From positions 372,001 to 436,000 of the forward strand of contig NZ_AP021874.1 of NCBI RefSeq assembly GCF_009688945.1: a stretch of 64,000 bases of DNA, read 5' to 3'. Each line of letters opens with the position of its first letter. The first letter of the stretch is position 1. Under the pieces are notes generated by a model, which saw nothing but the letters and a program-made list of their open reading frames with translations, did no database searches and was not told the origin of the DNA. Position numbers and translations under genes: made by a program. The stretch comes from Desulfosarcina alkanivorans. Lineage in GTDB: Bacteria > Desulfobacterota > Desulfobacteria > Desulfobacterales > Desulfosarcinaceae. Below are positions 55,659 through 64,000 of this stretch, piece after piece.

Positions 55659-57086
55659 TCAAAACCGGTAGTAAATGAAAGGATTCTGGCTGCCCGAGGC
55701 CATAATGGCCATGCACCAGGGCAACAGCACCATGAACAGGACAATGCCGACCGTGGCGGCCACAAAGGGGCGCGTGTCCAGCAATGGCCCGTCATCCTGG
55801 CCTGATGACGGCAGGATCAGGGTCGTGGCCGCGAAGAGCATGAGCAGCGTGTTCTTCAGGTCCATCAGGCCGGCCACCGCGGCGGGCATGTCACGGGCGG
55901 TCAGGGTGAACATGGCCGTGAAGAACCGGGCGGCCTGGCCGGGGTCGTCGCATCGGAAAATGACCCAGCCGCAGACCACCACCAGCAGCGTCGCCAGGCG
56001 CCGCAATCCGCGCAGCCGGTTTTCGGGAATCCGGCGCAGTCCCATGATCCGTTCGATCACGAGAAACAGGCCGTGGTAGGCGCCCCAGATCACAAAGGTC
56101 CAGTTGGCGCCGTGCCAGAAACCGCACAGGAGGAAGACGACGGTCAGGTTGAGGTAGGTGCGGGCCGCCCCCTTGCGGTTGCCCCCCATCGGGATGTACA
56201 GGTAGTCCCGGAACCATCGGCTCAGGGAGATGTGCCACCGGCGCCAGAAATCAGTCAGGCTGACGGCACTGTATGGGCGGTTGAAATTTTCCAGGAAACG
56301 GAAACCGAAAAGCATGCCCAGGCCGATGGCCATGTCCGAATAGGCCGAGAAATCCAGATAGATCTGAAGGGTGTAGGCCAGGGCGCCCATCCATGCGACG
56401 GCGGTGTCCAGTTCACCGGGGGACAGGCTGAAAATGACGTCGGCGAAGCGTCCGCAGGTGTCGGCCAGGATCACCTTCTTGCACAGGCCCCAGCAGAAAC
56501 GGACGGCGCCTGCATAAAACAGCGTCCAGGATTCCACCCGGCTTCCGATCTGGCCGTAAATATCCCGAAAGCGCACAATGGGGCCGGCCACCAGCTGGGG
56601 GAACAGGGCCACATACATGGAAAAATCGATCAGGCTGGCAATGGGCCGGCATCGTCCCCGGTAGACATCGATGGTGTAGCTCAGCTTCTGGAAGGTGAAA
56701 AAGGAGATGCCCACCGGCAGGGCCACCGCTTCCCACCCGGACAGGTCGATGCCCATCCGGGCCAGATATCCGGCGGTTTCGGCCACCATGAAGTTGGCAT
56801 ATTTAAACCAGGCCAGCAGGCCCAGGTTGACCAGCAGGGACAGGATCAGCCACCATCGTTTCCGCCGTTCACACCGGTCCATCAGGCGGCCCATGGCGTA
56901 GTCGAACACGGTGGAACCGGCCAGGAACAGGATGAATCCGGGGGCCCCGAAAAGATAGAACAGGTAGGACAGGATCAGCAGGGCCAGGTTGCGCAGGCGG
57001 TTGCCGAGCAGCACGTACTGGCCGTAGTAACCCAGGATGGCCAGCGGCAGAAAGGCGAAAAGAAAAAAAATACTCGAAAAGACCAT
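55659..57086 (-). CDS. MBOAT family O-acyltransferase (AlgI-like)
   Basis: The 475-residue membrane protein has about ten to twelve hydrophobic segments and the MBOAT/AlgI signatures: ALPVGISFFTFQKLSYTIDVYRG, IYLDFSAYSDMAIGLGMLFGF, FWRRWHISLSRWFRDYLYIPMGGNRKG and the catalytic His in LCGFWHGANWTF. AlgI-like proteins pass acetyl groups across the inner membrane to a periplasmic partner of the AlgJ/AlgX type, here encoded directly downstream. The substrate is likely a cell-surface or exported polysaccharide; alginate itself is not indicated by any biosynthesis gene in the window. Confidence 0.92.
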   Translation of the reverse strand: MVFSSIFFLFAFLPLAILGYYGQYVLLGNRLRNLALLILSYLFYLFGAPGFILFLAGSTVFDYAMGRLMDRCERRKRWWLILSLLVNLGLLAWFKYANFMVAETAGYLARMGIDLSGWEAVALPVGISFFTFQKLSYTIDVYRGRCRPIASLIDFSMYVALFPQLVAGPIVRFRDIYGQIGSRVESWTLFYAGAVRFCWGLCKKVILADTCGRFADVIFSLSPGELDTAVAWMGALAYTLQIYLDFSAYSDMAIGLGMLFGFRFLENFNRPYSAVSLTDFWRRWHISLSRWFRDYLYIPMGGNRKGAARTYLNLTVVFLLCGFWHGANWTFVIWGAYHGLFLVIERIMGLRRIPENRLRGLRRLATLLVVVCGWVIFRCDDPGQAARFFTAMFTLTARDMPAAVAGLMDLKNTLLMLFAATTLILPSSGQDDGPLLDTRPFVAATVGIVLFMVLLPWCMAIMASGSQNPFIYYRF

Positions 57087-57190
57087 GCGGCGATTCAGAC
57101 TTCAGGGGGACTCGGGTTAAGGCGGACGGGCCGGCATGAATGCCTCGGCCGGGCGCTCAGGGCGCATCGGCGGCAGTCACCCCGCCACCG

Positions 57191-59485
57191 TTACGCGTCT
57201 TCGGTCGGCGCCAGCGACAGGGGGGCCTGGGCGGGCGCTTCGCTTTCCAGGCGGTCCACGTTCTGGAAGCCCCTGGGCAGTTTTTTTCCACGGCGGCCGC
57301 GCTCACCCATATACTGGGAAAGGTTGCCGCAGGTCAGTTTAAAAAACCGTTTCCCGGCAAAAATGGTCAGGGCGCCTTCTTGCGGGACCAGGCACAGATG
57401 GGCCAGCAGTTCCTTGCGTTCCCGGGCCCGCTTGGCGGGAATCTGGATGATCTTGTTGCCTTTCCCCTTGGCAATGGCCGGAAGCTTGTCCAGGGGGAAG
57501 ACCAGCATGCGCCCTTCGTTGGTGACGGCCGCCAGCAGGCTGTCGGCAGTGCCCTCCAGCAGGATGGGCAGCAGCGGCCGGGCCCCCTTGGGCAGCGTAA
57601 GGATGGCCTTGCCTTTGGTGTTGCGGGTCACCAGATCTTCAAAACGGGTGATGAACCCGTAGCCGGCATCGCTGGCCATCAGCAATTGCTGATGGGGCGG
57701 GGCCATGATCACGGCGGTGAAGGTGGCGCCGGGCGGCAGGACAAAGCGGCCGGTAAGCGGCTCGCCGTACCCGCGGGCCGAAGGCAGGGTATGGGCGGAC
57801 AGGCTGTAGCTCCGTCCGGTTTCGTCAACAAAAACAGCCGGCTGGTTGCTTTTGCCCCGGGCGGCGTCCAGGTAGCGGTCCCCGGGGCGGTAGACCGCCT
57901 CACGGGGATCGATCTCGTGGCCTTTGGCCGCGCGCACCCAGCCGTTGGCGGACAGGATGACGGTTACCGGTTCGACCGGGGCCAGCTGCTCTTCGGAAAT
58001 GGCCTGGGCGCCTTCGCGCCGGACGATCGCCGTGCGCCGGTCGTCCCCATAGGCTTTGGCGTCCGCCCGAAGCTCTTTTTTGATCAGGGTTTTGAGCCGG
58101 GCCGGGGACCCCAGCGTTTTTTCCAGGAACTGACGCTCTTTGTCCAGTTCCTCCTGCTCGGACCGGATTTTCATCTCCTCGAGGCGGGCCAGGTGGCGCA
58201 GGCGCAATTGAAGGATGGCCTCGGCCTGGGCATCGGAAAGATTGAAGCGGTCCATCAGCACCGGCTTGGGTTTGTCCTCGCTGCGGATGATGCGGATCAC
58301 TTCGTCCAGATTCAGGTAGGCCAGCAGCAATCCGTCCAGGATATGCAGGCGCTCTCTGACTTTTTCAAGTCGAAATTCCAAACGATCCCGGACGGTTTTA
58401 GTGCGAAAGGTGATCCACTCCGACAGCAGTTCGACAAGGCCTTTGACACCGGGCTTCCGGTCCAGGCCGATGATGTTCATGTTGACCCGGAAGGTTTTTT
58501 CCATTTCCGTGGTGGCGAACAGGTGGGCCATGAGCGCATCCCTGTCGACCCGGTTGGAGCGGGGAACGATCACGAGGCGGATGGGGTCTTCGTGGTCCGA
58601 TTCGTCCCGAAGATCCGCCACCATGGGCAGCTTTTTCTTGTTCATCTGGCCGGCGATCTGCTCCAGCACCTTGGCCGGCGACACATGGTGGGGCAGGGCG
58701 TTGATGACGATGTCGCCGTTTTCCAGTTCATAGGTGGCCCGCATGCGGATGACGCCTTTGCCGGATCGATAGAGTGCTGCGATTTCCGATTTTGGCGTGA
58801 TGATCTCGGCGCCGGAAGGGAAGTCCGGGCCCTGGATGTGGTTGCACAGGTCCTCGGTGCCGGCACCCGGATGGTCGATCAGGTGAATGCAGGCGTCGAC
58901 GACTTCCCTGATGTTGTGGGGCGGTATGTCCGTGGCCATGCCCACGGCGATGCCGGTGGTGCCGTTGAGCAGGATGTTGGGAAGGCGGGCCGGCAGCACC
59001 CGCGGTTCCCTGAGCGTGCCGTCGAAGTTGGGCATCCATTGGACCGTTCCCATGCCGGTCTCGGCCAGCAGCACCTCGGAGTAGGCGGAGAGCCGGGCCT
59101 CGGTGTAGCGCATGGCGGCAAAGGATTTGGGGTCGTCGGGTGCCCCCCAGTTCCCCTGGCCGTCTACCAGCGGGTAGCGGTAGGAGAAGGGCTGGGCCAT
59201 GAGCACCATGGCCTCGTAGCAGGCGGTGTCGCCGTGGGGGTGAAACTTGCCGAGTACGTCGCCCACGGTGCGGGCGGATTTTTTGTGCTTGGACGATGCC
59301 TTCAGGCCCAGTTCGCTCATGGCGTAGACGATGCGCCGCTGAACGGGTTTCAGACCGTCGCCGATGTGGGGCAGGGCCCGGTCCATGATGACGTACATGG
59401 CGTAGTCCAGATAGGCCTGCCGGGAAAACTGCTGCAGGGGCATCTGTTCGTTGCCCTCGATGTGCGGGGAGGCATGATTGCTCAT
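57191..59485 (-). CDS. parC: DNA topoisomerase IV subunit A
   Basis: The 764-residue protein fits ParC rather than GyrA: shorter than GyrA, with [50 protein letters not shown] and the active-site Tyr in [10 protein letters not shown]. It cuts and passes DNA to unlink daughter chromosomes, together with ParE encoded upstream. The quinolone-relevant position equivalent to E. coli Ser80 appears to be Thr. The C-terminal beta-pinwheel is short, as in ParC. The ATG at 59485 has no obvious ribosome site; an internal ATG 14 codons on ([16 protein letters not shown]) is an alternative. Confidence 0.92.
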   Translation of the reverse strand: MSNHASPHIEGNEQMPLQQFSRQAYLDYAMYVIMDRALPHIGDGLKPVQRRIVYAMSELGLKASSKHKKSARTVGDVLGKFHPHGDTACYEAMVLMAQPFSYRYPLVDGQGNWGAPDDPKSFAAMRYTEARLSAYSEVLLAETGMGTVQWMPNFDGTLREPRVLPARLPNILLNGTTGIAVGMATDIPPHNIREVVDACIHLIDHPGAGTEDLCNHIQGPDFPSGAEIITPKSEIAALYRSGKGVIRMRATYELENGDIVINALPHHVSPAKVLEQIAGQMNKKKLPMVADLRDESDHEDPIRLVIVPRSNRVDRDALMAHLFATTEMEKTFRVNMNIIGLDRKPGVKGLVELLSEWITFRTKTVRDRLEFRLEKVRERLHILDGLLLAYLNLDEVIRIIRSEDKPKPVLMDRFNLSDAQAEAILQLRLRHLARLEEMKIRSEQEELDKERQFLEKTLGSPARLKTLIKKELRADAKAYGDDRRTAIVRREGAQAISEEQLAPVEPVTVILSANGWVRAAKGHEIDPREAVYRPGDRYLDAARGKSNQPAVFVDETGRSYSLSAHTLPSARGYGEPLTGRFVLPPGATFTAVIMAPPHQQLLMASDAGYGFITRFEDLVTRNTKGKAILTLPKGARPLLPILLEGTADSLLAAVTNEGRMLVFPLDKLPAIAKGKGNKIIQIPAKRARERKELLAHLCLVPQEGALTIFAGKRFFKLTCGNLSQYMGERGRRGKKLPRGFQNVDRLESEAPAQAPLSLAPTEDA

Positions 59486-59644
59486 ATTAATTATACTTTC
59501 AATACCTTATGTATTTTTGTTTCATTGCTGCATTAAAAAAGGGGGCTGGCCGGGAAAAGCGAACCGCAGAATGCCCACTATCCAACTACGAATGTCCAAT
59601 GCGGTTATCGTCTTGCGTTTTCCCTTGAATCCCTGACCCCTTCT

Positions 59645-61627
<1,983 letters not shown>

Positions 61628-61866
61628 TCAGAAAATGCCGGATGGGGCCGCTGATTGATTCATTTTCATTTCGACAGGGTCGCCCCAGGGGGAGCGCCGC
61701 CGCCAACTCTAAAATTAATTGATCCCTTTATCATGTATATCAACTAAAAAATCAATACTGTATGTGGTGGTAAAATGCGAATTCAACCGCTACGGCGGTA
61801 TTGCTTCTCAACGGCCGGGAACGGCTGCCGGAGCCTTTTGCCGGGTACGGGAGACCGGATACCCCT

Positions 61867-62559
61867 TCAAGGGTGGGAAATATCGTCAGAGGCCGCCGAA
61901 GCTGCATCTGACGGGTCTTCAACGTCGGGCGCTTCAGCTTCGGGCGGCTTTCCCGCTTCAGGCGGCTCGCCGGCGCCTGGAGGCGCTTCCATGTCAGGCT
62001 GTTCTTCGAGTCGCGACCGGCTGAGCTCTTCGATTTCCCGGGGGGTGGGCAGGTCCTTGAGGTCTTTGAGTTCAAAGACTTCCAGGAAATGTTTGGTGGT
62101 GGCATAAATCAAGGGACGCCCGGGGATTTCCTTGCGTCCCAGCACCCGGATCAGTTTGCGCTCCATGAGCATGCGGAGGACACCGCCGCTGTCCACGCCC
62201 CGGATATGTTCGATGTCGCTGCGGATGATGGGCTGGTTGTAAGCGATGATGGCCAGGGTCTCCAACGCCGCCTTGCTCAGTCGCGGGGCGTTGGGGCGGA
62301 TCAGGCGCTTGATCCATTCGTTGTAACGGCCCTGGGTGCGGAACTGATACCCGCCGGCCACCTGCTTGAGGACGAAGCCGCCATCGCGCTGTTCAAACTC
62401 GGCCATCAATGCCTCAACGGCGGCCCTGATCGAAGCGGTGTCCTCACCGTCGAGAATACCCTTCAACTGTTCCATCGTCAGCGGTGTTTCCGAGACGAAG
62501 AGCAGGCTTTCAATGATGTCTTTGAGGCGTTGAGGCATGCTTCGCTGTTCTGTGTCCAT
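61867..62559 (-). CDS. scpB: Segregation and condensation protein B
   Basis: The 230-residue protein has the two winged-helix domains of ScpB: LKDIIESLLFVSETPLTMEQLKGIL at the N-terminus and LSKAALETLAIIAYNQPIIRSDIEHIRGVDSGGVLRMLMERKLIRVLGRKEIPGRPLIYATTKHFLEVFEL. A dimer bridges ScpA and the SMC heads in the condensin-like complex that organises the chromosome. The last ~55 residues are a Pro/Glu/Ala-rich tail of variable type. It follows scpA on the same strand after a 68-base gap, so the pair is probably one operon. Confidence 0.93.
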   Translation of the reverse strand: MDTEQRSMPQRLKDIIESLLFVSETPLTMEQLKGILDGEDTASIRAAVEALMAEFEQRDGGFVLKQVAGGYQFRTQGRYNEWIKRLIRPNAPRLSKAALETLAIIAYNQPIIRSDIEHIRGVDSGGVLRMLMERKLIRVLGRKEIPGRPLIYATTKHFLEVFELKDLKDLPTPREIEELSRSRLEEQPDMEAPPGAGEPPEAGKPPEAEAPDVEDPSDAASAASDDISHP

Positions 62560-62627
62560 CCCTAACCATCATCCTGCGGACCGGTTGCGCGCGTTCCCGG
62601 TTTTTATCCCCGCCACCATCTGCCCGC

Positions 62628-63377
62628 CTACTGATAGAAAACCCGGATAATCCCCGTGGGCACGTGCTGGGCGATGCGGAGGAGGTTGAGTTTGGCCATT
62701 TCCAGGATCGCCAGGAAGGTGACGATGATGTCGGACCGTTCACGACCCTCGGCAAACAGCTCGTCGAAGGTCATGGAGGTTCTGGCTTCCAGCAGTTCCG
62801 TTAATTGGGTTATCCGTTCCTGGACCGATACACGGTTTCGTGTCAGATCGACCCGGTGTCCCGGGGTCACCTTGTCCAGAATATTCTGAAACGCGTCAAT
62901 CAGCTCGAACAGGCCGATACGGATCACCTGGTCGTCTTCGACGCCGTCCAGGATATCGGTGTCCGGTTTTCGGGTAAATGTCTTTTCTCCCAGCAGGTTG
63001 CGTTCCGCCAGCTGTTCGGCCGCCGATTTGATCCGCAGGTATTCGAGCAGCGGCCTGGTAATCTCCAGGCGGGGGTCCTCTTCTTCCTCTTCACCGATCT
63101 GTGCCGGCAGGAGCATCCTGGATTTGATATGGGTAAGTGTGGATGCCATCAGGACAAAGTCACCGGCAAAGTCGATGTTCATCTGTTGCATCCATTCCAG
63201 GTATGCCAGGTATTGCTCCGTGATCCGTGAAATGGGGATGTCGTAAATGTCAACTTCCGCTTTCTTGATCAGGTGGACCAGAAGGTCCATGGGGCCTTCG
63301 AAAACATCCTGGAGTTTGACCCGATACCGATCGTCCTCCGAAGGGCCGGGCACCGCTTCCGTCACGTTGTCCATCAT
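62628..63377 (-). CDS. scpA: Segregation and condensation protein A
   Basis: The 249-residue kleisin has the ScpA hallmarks: VFEGPMDLLVHLIKKAEVDIYDIPISRITEQYLAYL, FAGDFVLMASTLTHIKSRMLLP, and a C-terminal winged helix (FLAILEMAKLNLLRIAQ). It links the two SMC heads and binds ScpB. It starts at one of two adjacent ATG codons (63377 or 63374). A sigma-70-type promoter lies about 195 bases upstream. Confidence 0.94.
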   Translation of the reverse strand: MMDNVTEAVPGPSEDDRYRVKLQDVFEGPMDLLVHLIKKAEVDIYDIPISRITEQYLAYLEWMQQMNIDFAGDFVLMASTLTHIKSRMLLPAQIGEEEEEDPRLEITRPLLEYLRIKSAAEQLAERNLLGEKTFTRKPDTDILDGVEDDQVIRIGLFELIDAFQNILDKVTPGHRVDLTRNRVSVQERITQLTELLEARTSMTFDELFAEGRERSDIIVTFLAILEMAKLNLLRIAQHVPTGIIRVFYQ

Positions 63378-63550
63378 TTCCTGATCCTGACTGCACGGGG
63401 ATCTTCATCGTCGCTGCCCAGGGCGCCGCACCGGTTGCCCGAGTGAAGCGGACCCGTGGGGCGCATGCCGCTTACAATCCATTTCCTGGGACGCATTGGA
63501 ACCTCTCTTGATCGGTGCGCCGGCCGCCGCCGGGAACCGATGGTTTCGGC

Positions 63551-63605
63551 TACGGGTTCGTAATTTTAAACCCGTAATATTATCCATAAGAAATCATGCA
63601 ATCAA
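63551..63605 (-). promoter_or_regulatory. scpAB promoter with start-site inverted repeat
   Basis: On the minus strand TTGATT (63605-63600), 17 bases, then TAATAT (63582-63577). Right behind it TACGGGTT-(10)-AACCCGTA (63576-63551) is a perfect 8-bp inverted repeat over the expected start site, so an operator or leader hairpin is possible. The ~190-base leader down to scpA holds no convincing gene. Confidence 0.6.
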
Positions 63606-63703
63606 GAAAAAAAGGGGCTCACGGCTGGCGGGACTGCTGGGTTTGCCTTTTTGCCAAAACGGTCCGGATGCAGCAGGCATCAGCCAGGGGGGGGATGAAC
63701 CCC
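63606..63703. other. Gap between the CCA-enzyme gene and the scpAB promoter
   Basis: An A-rich run and a G-rich run are present. No gene, and no convincing stem-loop terminator for the upstream gene, was found. Confidence 0.4.
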
Positions 63704-64000
63704 TTATGCCGCGCTGTTGCCGCCCGTTTTCCGATCGACTGAAATTTCAGGTTGTTTCGTCCGGATCCGTGCGACGCGCTCCCTGGCGAAGTTGAACTCA
63801 TCCTCCCGGGTTCTGAGCACGCCATTGAGCTTGGCCTCCAGCACCGCCTGCAGGATTTTACTGTATATCGGGCCCGGCTTGATATCCATCTTCAGCAGGT
63901 CTTTTCCGGAAATGGTGATGGTGACATTTCGCAGCTGGGTGTGGTAATGCGAAATTCTTTTTTTGGCCATCCTGGACGTGGTGCATACCATCATATACAA
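63704..64000 (-). CDS. C-terminal part of a CCA-adding / poly(A) polymerase-type enzyme, partial
   Basis: The frame is open to the right window edge, so 98 or more C-terminal residues are seen. The segment ITISGKDLLKMDIKPGPIYSKILQAVLEAKLNGVLRTREDEFNFARE is the conserved RNA-binding tail of the class II tRNA nucleotidyltransferase/poly(A) polymerase family. The catalytic head lies outside the window. It is followed by ~100 bases with no clear terminator before the scpAB promoter region. Confidence 0.72.
   Translation of the reverse strand: MYMMVCTTSRMAKKRISHYHTQLRNVTITISGKDLLKMDIKPGPIYSKILQAVLEAKLNGVLRTREDEFNFARERVARIRTKQPEISVDRKTGGNSAA

Noticed and set aside
63405..63587. 60-codon frame in the scpAB leader
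   Set aside because: Its ATG lies inside the promoter -10 region and spacer, so it would not be transcribed from that promoter.

Overview
The window holds two blocks. Positions 1 to about 49,600 are the right-hand part of a contractile-tailed (myovirus-type) prophage that starts left of the window. From 49,600 to the end is ordinary chromosome: plsB, an AlgI/AlgX-like acetylation pair, parC, parE, scpB, scpA and the end of a CCA-adding enzyme gene. High GC, a long PlsB, a ParC/ParE pair and ScpAB point to a Gram-negative bacterium. A member of the Desulfobacterota is my best guess from general resemblance; no rRNA or other decisive marker is present.

Almost all prophage genes lie on the minus strand and read right to left. 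The order is: a QueC-like cargo operon (46.1-42.9 kb); a sigma-70-like factor (42.2 kb); a replication and recombination block with PD-(D/E)XK nuclease, Sak4-like ATPase, DUF669/SSB-like protein, ERCC4 nuclease, RecD2-like helicase and primase-helicase (41.6-32.9 kb); an iteron-rich candidate origin (32.4-32.9 kb); a Mor-like activator and a TerS-like protein (31.7-30.8 kb); a tyrosine recombinase pair on the plus strand (28.9-30.4 kb); packaging and head genes (28.8-13.6 kb); sheath, tube, frameshifted chaperone, tape measure and baseplate (13.3-0 kb). A rightward module of small ORF, DUF2924, large serine recombinase and small partner (46.4-49.2 kb) ends the prophage. Beyond it lies a fragment of the tmRNA 3' end.

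The strongest unexpected signal is a 31-bp promoter-like element, CCGWC-N15-CCGGTARGTAA. I count nine copies with invariant spacing. Eight are on the minus strand in front of phage gene blocks, one of them inside the tape measure gene, and one is on the plus strand in front of the serine recombinase module. The prophage encodes its own sigma-like factor, whose Shine-Dalgarno sequence is buried in a perfect hairpin, and a Mor-like activator. These make a dedicated phage transcription circuit plausible.

Other points of note are a stand-alone operon (LexA-type HTH, unknown partner, QatC/QueC-like enzyme) with its own promoter, operator and terminator, which is a candidate defence cargo; a DNA methyltransferase fused to the prohead protease and scaffold; a 1,529-residue head protein carrying a PI-kinase/HipA-like domain; and a textbook -1 frameshift site in the tail chaperone gene.
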